Notes: generated from the sequence alone by a model not told the origin. A stretch of 64,000 nt of DNA from Streptomyces mutabilis (GCF_014649815.1 NZ_BMTT01000010.1:62001-126000); one strand, 5' to 3'; counted from the first letter of the stretch, positions 50,863-60,567 are shown. Numbers and translations are program-made.

Positions 50863-51257
50863 CACGGGGCAGCTGAGCTCCCGCAGGGGGAACCGCATCC
50901 CCGCCACGGGGCCCGACCCTGGGACCGGGCCCGCCCCCGACACGAGCGCCCGCCGGGATACACACCCGGCGGGCGCTCCCGCACACCGGCGCGCGCCGCG
51001 CGGGCTGGGCGTACGCCCTGGTTGAACAGTTGAGCTGACGAGCCCCCTGAGGGATGGAAAGCTCACTAAGTTGGGTAAAAACGTAGTGGCGGCGCCACGG
51101 TTCATGATTCGCTCTCCCTCATCAACTTAGCTCCTCGGACGACCTGTTGACCCCCCTCCTGACCGGCCGACTGGGCTGAGCGGGCCGCATACCCGGCTGC
51201 GACCGGGATGCGCAGGCCCCACACTTCATTCTCCTTGTGTGCTTGCGGAGCCGATCC
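50863..51257. other. Intergenic region with terminator
   Basis: After the Gly/Cys-rich gene there is a hairpin (50944-50978). Then comes a less GC-rich stretch (51010-51105) that probably holds the promoter of the DUF2617 gene, and a spacer. No gene is supported. Confidence 0.5.
50944..50978 (+). terminator. Hairpin terminator after the Gly/Cys-rich gene
   Basis: A 14-bp perfect stem (50944-50957 with 50965-50978) with loop ATACACA. Confidence 0.85.
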
Positions 51258-51794
51258 ATGCTCACGACCCTGAAAACCGCCTACACCGACACGCGCGCCG
51301 CCGACCTCGCCTGGGCCCTGGGGCGCGAGCCCTTGCCCGCGCTCGCCAGTCTCGACATCGAACTGACGGGCGCCAAACTGCAGTTGAGACTTCTGGGGGC
51401 CTCCCACCAAGTGCTGCTCGAGGAGGAGCGGGGCAGCTGCTCGGAGACGGTGGCGTGCATCCCGGGCAGCAGTACCCCCCTTCCGCTCGGCGTCGCCAAG
51501 CGGGTGGGTGACTGGGAGTACGAGTTCGCCGCCCGCGTGGAGGTGCTGACGCCGGGCTCCTTCGCGGGTCGGGCCCAGGAGCTGCTGGCCCTGGTCTCCG
51601 ACCACCCGCACGGCCTGGCCGGTGTCTTTCCCGGCAGCCCGCACGCCTTCACCGCGCTGCTGGCCCAGCGGCACGAGGGGCAGGTGCACTGGCGGACCTG
51701 GCACGCGTATCCGCAGGACGGCCAGTTGGTGTCGACCCGGACCCGGGTGGGTGTACGGGTGCCGGCGCCGGAGCTCAGCCCGTCCGAGGGGTGA
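51258..51794 (+). CDS. DUF2617-family protein
   Basis: A 178-residue protein of a conserved actinobacterial family (TTLKTAYTDTRAADLAWALG, LDIELTGAKLQLRLLGASHQ, HWRTWHAYPQDGQLVSTRTR). Function unknown. It lies directly upstream of a membrane spermidine-synthase-like gene, a gene pair that is usual in this group and suggests a shared pathway. The ATG at 51258 is the family start. Confidence 0.87.
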   Translation: MLTTLKTAYTDTRAADLAWALGREPLPALASLDIELTGAKLQLRLLGASHQVLLEEERGSCSETVACIPGSSTPLPLGVAKRVGDWEYEFAARVEVLTPGSFAGRAQELLALVSDHPHGLAGVFPGSPHAFTALLAQRHEGQVHWRTWHAYPQDGQLVSTRTRVGVRVPAPELSPSEG

Positions 51795-51935
51795 GTGGAC
51801 GGGGGCCGGGTGGCCGGGGGCGTGGCGGCCCGGGAGCCGGGCGGACGGCGGGGTAAACCTGCGGTGTCCAACGGAACGCCGGATTCACACGTGTGGGTGA
51901 CGAAGCGTAGCCGCAGAGTGACGTAACGTCACTCC

Positions 51936-53651
51936 GTGATCGAACCGCGCGCGCCCGCCCCACCCGGCTCCCGGCCGTCCTGGGGCGGCTCCGGCGGCCC
52001 CGCTACGCCCTCCTCGTCCGGCACTTCCCCGTCCTGCGGCACCTCCCCGTCCCCCGCCACCGGCGCGCCGGCGCGGCTGCCCGTCCGTCCGGGCACCGGG
52101 CGGTTCCTGGTGCTGGCGGGTGTGTTCGTCTGCGCCGCCTGCGGGCTCGTGTACGAGCTCGAACTCGTCGCCCTCGCCTCGTACCTGATCGGCGACTCGG
52201 TCACCCAGGCGTCCGTCGTCCTGTCCGTCATGGTCTTCGCCATGGGCCTCGGTTCGCTCGCGGCCAAGCGGCTGCGCCGTTTCGCGGCGGCCGGCTTCGG
52301 CGCGGTCGAGGCCGTCCTCGCCCTCGTCGGCGGCTCCAGCGCGATGGTGCTGTACGCCGTCTTCGCCTGGACCGGCGGCTGGGGCGGCCTGTGGGTGGAC
52401 GGCCCGCGCTTCCTCCTGGTCGCCTTCTCGCTCGTCATCGGCGTACTGATCGGCGCCGAGGTGCCGCTGCTGATGGAGCTGATCCAGCGGGTCCGACGCC
52501 AGGACGCGGGGGGCGCCGTCGCCGACCTGTTCGCCGCGGACTACGTCGGCGCCCTCGTCGGCGGACTCGCGTTCCCCTTCGTGCTGCTGCCCTTCCTCGG
52601 CCAGCTGACCGGCGCGCTGCTCACCGGCACCGTCAACGCGGTGGTCGGGGCGGCCCTGGTCCTCGGGCTGTTCCGGCGGGATATGTCCCGCCGGGCCCGC
52701 TGGATGCTGCTGACCGCCAACGCCGTCGTCCTCGCCCTCCTCGCCACCGCGACCCTCCTCGCCGGCGACTTCGAACGCGCCGCCCGGCACGCCGTCTACG
52801 GCCAGGACGTCCGCGTGGCCGTCCGGACCGACGTGCAGGAGGTGGTCCTCACCGGCGACAGCGACGGCCGGCCCCTCGACCTGTTCCTGGACGGCCGGCT
52901 GCGGGTCAGCGCCGACGACGAGCGGCACTACCACGAGGCGCTGGTGCACCCCGCCTTGAGCGGCGCGCGCGCCCGCGTGCTGGTCCTCGGCGGCGGCGAC
53001 GGCCTCGCCGTACGGGAGGTGCTGCGCCACCCGGACGTGCGCCGCGTCGACGTCGTCGAAGTCGACCCCGGGCTGACCCGGCTGGCCCGGCACGACCCCG
53101 GCCTGTCGGCGCTGAACGAGCACGCTTACGGAGACTCCCGCGTCCACGCCGCCGCGGCCGACGCCTTCCGGCGGCTGCGCACGACGCCCACCGGGACGTA
53201 CGACGTGGTGATCTCGGACCTGCCCGACCCGGGCATCACGGCCGGCACCAAGCTGTACTCGCAGGAGTTCTACGGCCTGCTGCGCCGGGTGCTCGCCCCC
53301 GGCGGACGGCTCGTCGTGCACGCCGGGTCCGTCTCGGCACACCCCCGGACCTTCTGGACGGTGGACGCGACGCTGCGGGCGGCCGGTCTGCGGACCGTCC
53401 CCTACCGCGTCGTCGCCCGGGACGCCGGCCACGCGCCCGGCCCGGACCGGACGACCGCCGCCACCGGGCACGCGCCCCGCGACTGGGGCTTCCTGCTGGC
53501 CGCCCGCAGATCCCCCGGACTGCGTCTCGACCCGGCTGCTCCCCGTCCCCACACGCTCACGACCGGCTCCCTGACCCGGGACGCGCGCGCCGCCGCCCGC
53601 GCCCGGACGGCGGGGCTGCCGCCGTCGACGCTGGTGCATCCGCGGTACTGA
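51936..53651 (+). CDS. Polyamine aminopropyltransferase-like membrane protein (SpeE domain)
   Basis: A 571-residue protein with a Pro/Ser-rich N-terminus (about 1-45), seven or eight membrane helices (about 55-275: [40 protein letters not shown]) and a cytoplasmic spermidine-synthase fold (about 280-540). The latter has the S-adenosylmethionine site [18 protein letters not shown], the acidic [20 protein letters not shown] and [12 protein letters not shown]. It probably transfers aminopropyl groups or methylates a related substrate. The GTG at 51936 follows the DUF2617 gene by 141 bp. Confidence 0.9.
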   Translation: MIEPRAPAPPGSRPSWGGSGGPATPSSSGTSPSCGTSPSPATGAPARLPVRPGTGRFLVLAGVFVCAACGLVYELELVALASYLIGDSVTQASVVLSVMVFAMGLGSLAAKRLRRFAAAGFGAVEAVLALVGGSSAMVLYAVFAWTGGWGGLWVDGPRFLLVAFSLVIGVLIGAEVPLLMELIQRVRRQDAGGAVADLFAADYVGALVGGLAFPFVLLPFLGQLTGALLTGTVNAVVGAALVLGLFRRDMSRRARWMLLTANAVVLALLATATLLAGDFERAARHAVYGQDVRVAVRTDVQEVVLTGDSDGRPLDLFLDGRLRVSADDERHYHEALVHPALSGARARVLVLGGGDGLAVREVLRHPDVRRVDVVEVDPGLTRLARHDPGLSALNEHAYGDSRVHAAAADAFRRLRTTPTGTYDVVISDLPDPGITAGTKLYSQEFYGLLRRVLAPGGRLVVHAGSVSAHPRTFWTVDATLRAAGLRTVPYRVVARDAGHAPGPDRTTAATGHAPRDWGFLLAARRSPGLRLDPAAPRPHTLTTGSLTRDARAAARARTAGLPPSTLVHPRY

Positions 53652-53679
53652 CCCCGTCGCCCCGTGACCCCCTTGCGCC

Positions 53680-53909
53680 GGGAAGCGCACCGCCCGCGAC
53701 GCCCTCGACCGTGAGGCCGAGGTCCTGAGGCTGGTCGCCCGCGGCCTGAGCAACGCCGAGGCCGCCGACCGGCTTCATCAGCGAGGCCACGGTGAAGACC
53801 CGCCTCAACCGTACGATGACCGAGCTCGGCCTGACCAGCAGGGCCCAGGCGGTGGTGGATCGCCTACGGGGCGGGACTGGTGACGCCGGGGGGTGCGGGA
53901 GCCATGTGA
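53680..53909 (+). pseudogene. Frameshifted remnant of a NarL/LuxR response regulator C-terminus
   Basis: Three frames together rebuild a LuxR helix-turn-helix: LDREAEVLRLVARGLSNAEA from 53704, then ISEATVKTRLNRTMTELGLT (from about 53777), then IAYGAGLVTPGG ending at a TGA at 53907-53909. At least two frameshifts separate them, and the receiver domain is absent. It is clearly non-functional. Confidence 0.85.
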
Positions 53910-53973
53910 GGCGGCGGATGACTTTGTGCCGACGGGGGGTGCACCGGGCGCCCGCTGGGTAGGGTGCCGTGAC

Positions 53974-54828
53974 ATGGAGCATGAGGTGTTCGTTCCGGTT
54001 CCGGCCGAGCGGCTCGGGGAGGCGCTGGCCGACCCCGCCCGGGTGGCGCGGGCCGTTCCGGGGCTCCAGCAGGACGCCGGTGCCGAGCCCGTCGCGGGGC
54101 GGCTGAAGGTGCGCATCGGCAGCCACTCCATCACTTACCGGGGCACGCTGCGCCTGTCTGCCCGGGACGACGGCACGTACGCCGTCGAGGGCGACGCCAC
54201 CGAGTCGCGCGGCACCGGCGCGGTCGCGCTCGCGCTCACGCTCCGGGTGGCGGACGCGGACGGCGGCTGCACCCTCGTGTTCGCCGGGACGGCCACGGCG
54301 GACGGGCGGGTCACGGAGCTGCCGGCGGACGCGGTGACGTCGGCGACGACCCGGCTGCTGACCCGCTTCGCGCAGAACCTGGGCACGGCGGCGGAGCTGG
54401 AGGAGAAGCCCGAGCAGGAGACGTCCGAGCCCCACTCCGGCCCGCGACCCGGCCAGGAGCCGGAAGCCGGGCACGTCTCCGTCTTCGACACCGAGATCCC
54501 CCCGTCCTCCCTCGCGGACGAGACCGGGACCGACGACGAGCCACGGGCGACGGGCGAGCCGGAAGTCCCGGAAGTCCCGGAAGTCCCGGAAGTCCTGGAC
54601 GCCCCGGAAGTACCCGAACCCCCCGCCGAGGCCGCGCACGCGCGTCGCACGATGATCGGCCGCAGCGCCGAGGAGGTGGACCACGCTCCGCCGCGCGGCC
54701 GGTACGCCCCCGTACCAGCGCCCCAGGCGGGCGCGACCGGCATGTCCATGCGCTGGGCCGTTCCGGCCGCGGCGCTGGTCGTGGCGTCGGCGATCGTGGT
54801 GGGGCGGGCACTGCGCAGGCGCCGCTGA
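53974..54828 (+). CDS. SRPBCC (CoxG-like) domain protein with C-terminal membrane anchor
   Basis: A 284-residue protein. Residues about 1-145 form a CoxG/SRPBCC lipid- or ligand-binding fold (MEHEVFVPVPAERLGEALAD, IGSHSITYRGTLRLSARDDG, VTSATTRLLTRFAQNLGTAA). An acidic Pro-rich linker follows, containing the tandem EVPEVPEVPEV encoded by a 9-bp repeat. The C-terminus is a membrane helix (WAVPAAALVVASAIVVGRAL) and RRRR. In CO-dehydrogenase systems CoxG anchors the enzyme to the membrane, but no cox genes are present, so the partner is unknown. Confidence 0.85.
   Translation: MEHEVFVPVPAERLGEALADPARVARAVPGLQQDAGAEPVAGRLKVRIGSHSITYRGTLRLSARDDGTYAVEGDATESRGTGAVALALTLRVADADGGCTLVFAGTATADGRVTELPADAVTSATTRLLTRFAQNLGTAAELEEKPEQETSEPHSGPRPGQEPEAGHVSVFDTEIPPSSLADETGTDDEPRATGEPEVPEVPEVPEVLDAPEVPEPPAEAAHARRTMIGRSAEEVDHAPPRGRYAPVPAPQAGATGMSMRWAVPAAALVVASAIVVGRALRRRR
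54562..54597 (+). repeat. 9-bp tandem repeat encoding EVP units
   Basis: GAAGTCCCG is repeated three times, followed by a variant copy (54562-54597), inside the linker of the CoxG-like protein. Confidence 0.85.
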
Positions 54829-54900
54829 ACGGGAGCGGGACCGCTGCCGTACCGCCGTCGTACCCGCGCGCCCTTGATCGCCCCAGTAGGGTCATGGCGT

Positions 54901-55687
54901 GAGTAACGAACCCATCACGCTGACCGCGGGTGACGCGGAGGCGACCGTGCTGTCGGGCAACGGCGGCCGGATCGGCGGGCTGCGCGTCGGCGGCACGGAA
55001 CTGCTCCGCCAGGGCGAGCGCTACGGCTGCTTCCCGATGGTCCCCTGGTGCGGCCGCATCCGCGACGGCCGCTTCAGCGACGGCGCCGTCGTCCACCAGA
55101 TGCCGCTGAACTCCCCGCCGCACGCCATCCACGGCACCGCCCGCGACGCCGCCTGGCGCACCGCCCGCGTCACGGCCGACGAGGCCGTCCTCACGTACGA
55201 CCTCACCGACCCCTGGCCGCGCCCCGGCCGGGTCACCCAGGTGATCGCCCTCACCGGGGACGCCCTGACGCTGACCATGTCGGTCGAGACGTACGAGTCG
55301 TCCTTTCCCGCGCAGATCGGCTGGCACCCCTGGTTCAACCGCACCCTCGACGGCATCGGCGTGGAGATCGGCTTCGACCCCGCCTGGCAGGAGGAGCGCG
55401 GCGAGGACCACCTCCCCACCGGCAGCCGGATCGACCCGAAGCCGGGCCCCTGGGACGACTGCTTCGGCATGCCCGACGGCGTCGACGTCACCCTGACCTG
55501 GCCGGACCGGCTGGAGCTGAAGGTGACCAGCCCCGAGCAGTGGGCCGTGGTCTACGACGAGCAGGAGGCCGCCGTCTGCGTGGAGCCGCAGACCGGCCCG
55601 CCCAACGGCCTGAACACCCTCCCGCGCCTGGTCACGCCCCTGGAGCCGCTGGAGGCCACGACGACCTGGAGCTGGCGGCGCCTTTAA
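54901..55687 (+). CDS. Aldose 1-epimerase family protein
   Basis: About 262 residues, starting from a GTG at 54899-54901 (MSNEPITLTAGDAEATVLSG). Galactose-mutarotase fold with the conserved CFPMVPWCGRIRDGRF, the catalytic-type His in SPPHAIHGTARDAAW and IGWHPWFNR, and a late acidic VCVEPQTGPPNGLN (general-base Glu). It interconverts alpha and beta anomers of a hexose or hexose-phosphate. It ends 10 bp before pyrE, probably co-transcribed. Confidence 0.92.
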
Positions 55688-55697
55688 GCTGGCCACC

Positions 55698-56246
55698 ATG
55701 AGTGACGTACGCGGCGCGCTGCTGCAGCAGATCAAGGACAAGGCCGTGGTGCACGGCAAGGTGACCCTCTCCTCGGGTCTCGAGGCCGACTACTACGTCG
55801 ACCTGCGCCGCATCACGCTCGACGGCGAGGCGGCGCCGCTGGTCGGACAGGTGTTGCTCGACCTGACCGCCGACCTCGACTTCGACGCGGTCGGCGGGCT
55901 GACCATGGGCGCTGACCCGGTCGCCGCGAGCATGCTGCACGCCGCCGCCGCGCGCGGGAAGCGCCTCGACGCGTTCGTCGTCCGCAAGGCCGCCAAGGCG
56001 CACGGGCTGCAGCGCCGCGTCGAGGGCCCGGACATCAAGGGCCGCCGCGTCCTGGTCGTCGAGGACACCTCCACCACCGGCGGCTCCCCGCTCACCGCCG
56101 TCGAGGCCGTGCGCGAGGCGGGCGCCGAGGTCGTCGCCGTCGCCACGATCGTCGACCGGGCGACGGGCGCCGCCGAGAAGATCGAGCAGGGCGCGGGGGT
56201 GCCGTACCGGTGCGCGTACGACAAGGACGAGCTGGGCCTGGACTGA
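55698..56246 (+). CDS. pyrE: Orotate phosphoribosyltransferase
   Basis: A 182-residue enzyme forming OMP from orotate and PRPP in pyrimidine synthesis. It starts MSDVRGALLQQIKDKAVVHG, with KVTLSSGLEADYYVDLRRIT, GGLTMGADPVAASMLHAAAA, the flexible loop Lys residues in VVRKAAKAHG, and the PRPP loop VLVVEDTSTTGGSPL. Typical length and motifs for actinobacterial PyrE. Confidence 0.97.
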   Translation: MSDVRGALLQQIKDKAVVHGKVTLSSGLEADYYVDLRRITLDGEAAPLVGQVLLDLTADLDFDAVGGLTMGADPVAASMLHAAAARGKRLDAFVVRKAAKAHGLQRRVEGPDIKGRRVLVVEDTSTTGGSPLTAVEAVREAGAEVVAVATIVDRATGAAEKIEQGAGVPYRCAYDKDELGLD

Positions 56247-56393
56247 GGCCGATCCAGGACCTGGGGACGGACGGCCACTCGGAGTATCCCGGTTCGTCTG
56301 GAAGGATGGGGCCGACGATGACGTCGCCCCCCATGGTCTAGGTCAGGGCCTAAGCACGTACCACGCCCACCCGCACATACAAGGAGCGGACAG

Positions 56394-57425
56394 ATGCCCA
56401 TCGCAACTCCCGAGGTCTACAACGAGATGCTGGACCGGGCGAAGGCGGGGAAGTTCGCCTACCCGGCCATCAACGTGACCTCCTCCCAGACGCTGCACGC
56501 GGCCCTGCGCGGTTTCGCGGAGGCGGAGAGCGACGGCATCGTCCAGATCTCCACCGGCGGCGCCGAGTTCCTGGGCGGCCAGCACAACAAGGACATGGTG
56601 ACCGGCGCCGTAGCCCTCGCCGAGTTCGCGCACATCGTCGCCGAGAAGTACGACGTCACCGTCGCCCTGCACACCGACCACTGCCCGAAGGACAAGCTCG
56701 ACGGGTATGTGCGTCCGCTGCTGGCGGTCTCCGAGGAGCGCGTCAAGGCCGGCCGTGACCCGCTGTTCCAGTCGCACATGTGGGACGGCTCCGCCGAGAC
56801 CCTGTCCGACAACCTCTCCATCGCCCAGGAGCTGCTGGAGCGCGCCCGCGCCGCCAAGATCATCCTTGAGGTCGAGATCACCCCGACCGGCGGCGAGGAG
56901 GACGGCGTCTCCCACGAGATCAACGACTCCCTCTACACGACGGTCGACGACGCGATCCGCACCGTCGAGGCCCTCGGCCTGGGCGAGAAGGGCCGCTACC
57001 TGCTCGCCGCCTCCTTCGGCAACGTGCACGGCGTGTACAAGCCGGGCAACGTCGTGCTCCGCCCCGAGCTGCTCAAGGAGCTGAACGAGGGCATCGCCGC
57101 GAAGTACGGGCAGCCGGCCGGCAGCAAGCCGTTCAACTTCGTCTTCCACGGCGGCTCCGGCTCCACCGCCGAGGAGATCGCGACCGCCCTGGAGAACGGC
57201 GTGGTCAAGATGAACATCGACACGGACACCCAGTACGCCTTCACGCGTCCGGTCGCCGACCACATGTTCAGCAACTACGACGGCGTCCTGAAGGTCGACG
57301 GCGAGGTCGGCAACAAGAAGACCTATGACCCGCGCACCTGGGGCAAGCTGGCCGAGGCCGGCATGGCCGCGCGCGTCGTCGAGGCCTGCGGCCACCTGCG
57401 CTCGGCGGGCCAGAAGATCAAGTAG
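56394..57425 (+). CDS. fba: Class II fructose-bisphosphate aldolase
   Basis: A 343-residue zinc aldolase of glycolysis/gluconeogenesis. It starts MPIATPEVYNEMLDRAKAGK. Catalytic Asp and zinc His are in VALHTDHCPKDKL; the other zinc ligands are in ILEVEITPTGGEEDGV and SFGNVHGVYKPGNVVLRPEL; the phosphate and base-binding part is FVFHGGSGSTAEEIATAL. AAGGAG precedes the ATG. A hairpin terminator follows. Confidence 0.98.
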   Translation: MPIATPEVYNEMLDRAKAGKFAYPAINVTSSQTLHAALRGFAEAESDGIVQISTGGAEFLGGQHNKDMVTGAVALAEFAHIVAEKYDVTVALHTDHCPKDKLDGYVRPLLAVSEERVKAGRDPLFQSHMWDGSAETLSDNLSIAQELLERARAAKIILEVEITPTGGEEDGVSHEINDSLYTTVDDAIRTVEALGLGEKGRYLLAASFGNVHGVYKPGNVVLRPELLKELNEGIAAKYGQPAGSKPFNFVFHGGSGSTAEEIATALENGVVKMNIDTDTQYAFTRPVADHMFSNYDGVLKVDGEVGNKKTYDPRTWGKLAEAGMAARVVEACGHLRSAGQKIK

Positions 57426-57430
57426 GGGCG

Positions 57431-57458
57431 TCGGGGAGGTCGGCACCGACCGCCCCGA
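57431..57458 (+). terminator. Hairpin terminator after fba
   Basis: A 13-position stem with one mismatch (57431-57443 with 57446-57458), 6 bp after the stop codon. Confidence 0.65.
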
Positions 57459-57546
57459 GCCACCCGCGACGGGCCCAGCCCCCAGGATTTCCCCGGGGTG
57501 CCGGGCCCGCGTACGTATGCCGCCGGCATGCCGCAGACTTGTCCCC

Positions 57547-57960
57547 ATGGCCATTCACGAGAACCTTCTCGGGGGACCGCCCCCGACCCACCTCCCCGAC
57601 GACCCCGGGCCGCGCGAACTGCTGGCCGGCGGGACCTCCGCCGCCGACGTCGCCGCCAAGCACCCGACGTCCTCGCTGGCCTGGGCCCGGCTGGCCGACG
57701 AGGCGTTCGAGCGGGGCAGCGTCGTGGAGTCGTACGCGTACGCCCGTACGGGCTACCACCGCGGCCTGGACGCCCTGCGCCGCAGCGGCTGGAAGGGCCA
57801 CGGCCCGGTGCCCTGGGAGCACGAGCCGAACCGCGGCTTCCTGCGCGCCCTGCACGCCCTCGCCCGCGCCGCGCAGGCGATCGGCGAGAAGGAGGAGTAC
57901 GAGCGCTGCAGCCAGTTCCTGAAGGACTCCTCGCCGGAGGCGGCCGAGGTCCTGGGCTGA
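57547..57960 (+). CDS. DUF3151-family protein
   Basis: A 137-residue soluble helical protein of a conserved actinobacterial family (MAIHENLLGGPPPTHLPDDP, AAKHPTSSLAWARLADEAFE, YAYARTGYHRGLDALRRSGW, WEHEPNRGFLRALHALARAA). The helix pairs resemble TPR-like repeats. Function unknown; it regularly lies downstream of the aldolase gene. Confidence 0.9.
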   Translation: MAIHENLLGGPPPTHLPDDPGPRELLAGGTSAADVAAKHPTSSLAWARLADEAFERGSVVESYAYARTGYHRGLDALRRSGWKGHGPVPWEHEPNRGFLRALHALARAAQAIGEKEEYERCSQFLKDSSPEAAEVLG

Positions 57961-57974
57961 CCCCGCGTTGTGCC

Positions 57975-58001
57975 GGCCCGTCTGCGGTGCGCAGGCGGGC
58001 C
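57975..58001 (+). terminator. Hairpin terminator after the DUF3151 gene
   Basis: A 12-bp stem with one wobble pair (57975-57986 with 57990-58001) lies between the DUF3151 gene and the tryptophan dioxygenase gene. Confidence 0.7.
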
Positions 58002-58106
58002 TTGCGGTTTCCTGCGACGATTGCGGAGGATGCCGTGTGGGGACCGGGGCCCCGTGCCGGTAACGGCAGGGCGGACCGCTACCCGTAGTGCCATCAGGAG
58101 ACAGAA

Positions 58107-58922
58107 ATGTCCCACGACGCCCCGAATCTCGACTTCGAGGGCAGCACGCCGTACGAGGACTACGTCAAGGCGGACGTGCTCACCCACCTCCAGCACACCC
58201 TCTCCGACGATCCCGGAGAGATGGTCTTCCTGGTCACGACCCAGGTCATGGAGCTGTGGTTCACCGTCATCGTCCACGAGTGGGAGACCGCGGCCCGCGC
58301 CCTGCGCGAGGACCGGATCCAGCCGGCGACCGACGCGCTCAAGCGCTCGGTGCGGGAGCTGGAGGCGCTGAACGCCTCCTGGACGCCGCTCGCGGGTCTC
58401 ACGCCCGCCCAGTTCAACTCCTACCGCAGCGCCCTCGGCGAGGGTTCCGGCTTCCAGTCGGCGATGTACCGCCGCCTCGAGTTCCTGCTCGGCGACAAGT
58501 CCGCGTCCATGCTCGTCCCGCACCGCGGCGCCCCGCGCGTCCACGCCGAGCTGGAGAAGGCGCTGCACGAGCCGAGCCTGTACGACGAGGTGGTCCGGCT
58601 GCTGGCGCGGCGCGGGTACGACATCCCGGACGCCGTGCTCCGGCGCGACGTCACCCGGAAGTACGAGCCGGCGCCCGAGGTGGAGGCCGCCTGGACGGCC
58701 GTCTACTCCGGTGACCAGAACGGTGAGCTGGCCCGCCTCGGCGAGGCCCTCACCGACGTAGCCGAGCTGGTGTGGCGATGGCGCAACGACCACCTGGTCG
58801 CCACCCGCCGCGCGATGGGCTCCAAGACGGGAACGGGCGGCTCCGCCGGGGTGGCCTGGCTGGAGAAGCGGGCCCGCGGCAATGTGTTCCCCGAACTGTG
58901 GACGGCGCGGTCCTATGTCTGA
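58107..58922 (+). CDS. kynA: Tryptophan 2,3-dioxygenase
   Basis: A 271-residue heme dioxygenase, converting L-tryptophan to N-formylkynurenine. Family marks are LDFEGSTPYEDYVKADVLTH, VTTQVMELWFTVIVHEWETA (substrate-pocket helix), SGFQSAMYRRLEFLLGDKSA, WRWRNDHLVATRRAMGSKTG (heme-ligand His and the flexible GSKTGTGGS loop) and VFPELWTARSY. The stop overlaps the kynureninase start by 8 bp. Confidence 0.96.
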   Translation: MSHDAPNLDFEGSTPYEDYVKADVLTHLQHTLSDDPGEMVFLVTTQVMELWFTVIVHEWETAARALREDRIQPATDALKRSVRELEALNASWTPLAGLTPAQFNSYRSALGEGSGFQSAMYRRLEFLLGDKSASMLVPHRGAPRVHAELEKALHEPSLYDEVVRLLARRGYDIPDAVLRRDVTRKYEPAPEVEAAWTAVYSGDQNGELARLGEALTDVAELVWRWRNDHLVATRRAMGSKTGTGGSAGVAWLEKRARGNVFPELWTARSYV

Positions 58923-60135
58923 GCTTTCGTCCGAGCTGAAGAGTGCCGCGGATGAGCTGGACGCCGCCGATGGGCTGGCGGAGCTGCGCGAGCGGTTCGT
59001 CCTCGACGGCGTCGTGTACCTGGACGGGAACTCGCTGGGCGCCCTCCCGGCACATGTCCCCGACCGCGTGGCGGACGTCGTGCGCCGCCAGTGGGGCGAA
59101 CTGCGCATCCGGTCCTGGGAGGAGAGCGGCTGGTGGACCGCGCCCGAGCGGATCGGCGACCGGATCGCCCCGCTGGTGGGGGCGGCGGCCGGGCAGATCG
59201 TCGTGGGCGACTCGACGAGCGTGAACGTCTTCAAGGCGCTGGTGGCCGCGGTGCGGATGGCGAGGGAGGACGCTCCCGCGCGGGACGAGATCCTCGTCGA
59301 CGCGACCACCTTCCCCACGGACGGCTACATCGCCGAGTCGGCGGCCCGGATGACGGGGTGCGCCCTGCGTCCGGTCGCCCCGGCCGAAGTGCCGTCGGCG
59401 CTGGGGGACCGTACGGCCGCCGTGCTCCTCAACCACGTCGACTACCGCACCGGCCGGCTGCACGACCTGCCCGCGCTCACGGCCGCCGTGCACGCGGCGG
59501 GGGCGTACGCCGTCTGGGACCTGTGCCACAGCGCGGGCGCCCTGCCGGTCGGGCTCGACGAGCACGGCGTGGACCTGGCGGTCGGCTGCACCTACAAGTA
59601 CCTCAACGGCGGCCCCGGTTCGCCCGCGTACCTGTACGTGCGCCGCGAACTCCAAAACCGCTTCGACTCCCCGCTGCCGGGCTGGAACTCGCACACCGAG
59701 CCCTTCGGCATGCGGCCGGGGTACGAGCCGGCGTCCGGCGCCCGGCGCGGCCGGGTGGGCACGCCGGACATCCTCTCCCTGCTCGCCCTGGAGGCGGCGC
59801 TGGACGTGTGGGACGAGGACGGGGTCTCGGTGGCGGCGGTGCGGGCGAAGTCCCTGGCGCTGTCGGACTTCTTCCTGCGCTGCGTCGGGGAGTACGTGCC
59901 GGACGGCCGGGTGGAGTCCGTGACGCCCGCTGCGCACGCCGAGCGGGGCAGCCAGGTCGCGCTGCGCTGTGACGACGCGGGCGAGGTGATGAAGCGGCTG
60001 ATCGAGCGCGGGGTGGTCGGGGACTTCCGGGCGCCGGACGTCCTGCGCTTCGGTTTCACCCCGCTGTACGTCGGTTTCGCGGACGTGGAGGGGGCGGCGC
60101 GGGTGCTGGCAATGACGCTGGCCGAGACCGGCTGA
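58915..60135 (+). CDS. kynU: Kynureninase
   Basis: A 406-residue PLP enzyme cleaving kynurenine to anthranilate and alanine. It shows VYLDGNSLGALPAHVPDRVA, VVGDSTSVNVFKALVAAVRM, VLLNHVDYRTGRLHDLPALT, the PLP-binding YAVWDLCHSAGALPVGL and the Schiff-base lysine in VGCTYKYLNGGPGSPAYLYV. The ATG at 58915 overlaps kynA, giving translational coupling. The product anthranilate can feed secondary metabolism. Confidence 0.96.
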   Translation: MSELSSELKSAADELDAADGLAELRERFVLDGVVYLDGNSLGALPAHVPDRVADVVRRQWGELRIRSWEESGWWTAPERIGDRIAPLVGAAAGQIVVGDSTSVNVFKALVAAVRMAREDAPARDEILVDATTFPTDGYIAESAARMTGCALRPVAPAEVPSALGDRTAAVLLNHVDYRTGRLHDLPALTAAVHAAGAYAVWDLCHSAGALPVGLDEHGVDLAVGCTYKYLNGGPGSPAYLYVRRELQNRFDSPLPGWNSHTEPFGMRPGYEPASGARRGRVGTPDILSLLALEAALDVWDEDGVSVAAVRAKSLALSDFFLRCVGEYVPDGRVESVTPAAHAERGSQVALRCDDAGEVMKRLIERGVVGDFRAPDVLRFGFTPLYVGFADVEGAARVLAMTLAETG

Positions 60136-60159
60136 GGAACCGGTGGCGGGCTCCGGCGC

Positions 60160-60567
60160 GTGAACGCGGACGTGGACGACGTGGATCCCCCGACCCGTGG
60201 CTGCGTCGGATGCCTGGCCGCCGGCGTGGTCGGCGCCGCGACCGCGCTGAACGCCTGGGCGCCGCTCGCCCGCGTCAGCGTCACCGGTGGCTTCGGACAC
60301 CAGCACCGCGACCTGAGCGTGCTGTACTTCGACCTGCCGCTGGTGGCGCTCGGCGGTGCGCTCGTGCCGGCCGTGGCGTGGGCCCTGGGCCTGCGTCTGC
60401 TGGGCGGCCGGGCGTGGGCGGCGGCGCTCGTGGCCGTGGCCGCGCTCGGGATGGGGGTGTGGGGGCTGACGTCCTGGTGGACGCCGTACGAGCGGCCCGA
60501 GTTCACGGGCCGGGCCACGCTCGTCGCTCGGGCGCCCGCCGAACCGTTCGTCCCTCACCCTGCGTGA
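60160..60567 (+). CDS. Small hypothetical membrane protein
   Basis: A 135-residue protein with three hydrophobic segments (CLAAGVVGAATALNAWAPLA, VALGGALVPAVAWALGLRLL, AAALVAVAALGMGVWGLTSW) and a soluble loop GGFGHQHRDLSVLYFD. No family is recognised. GTG start; it lies between kynU and the alpha/beta hydrolase gene in the same direction, likely co-transcribed. Confidence 0.65.
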   Translation: MNADVDDVDPPTRGCVGCLAAGVVGAATALNAWAPLARVSVTGGFGHQHRDLSVLYFDLPLVALGGALVPAVAWALGLRLLGGRAWAAALVAVAALGMGVWGLTSWWTPYERPEFTGRATLVARAPAEPFVPHPA

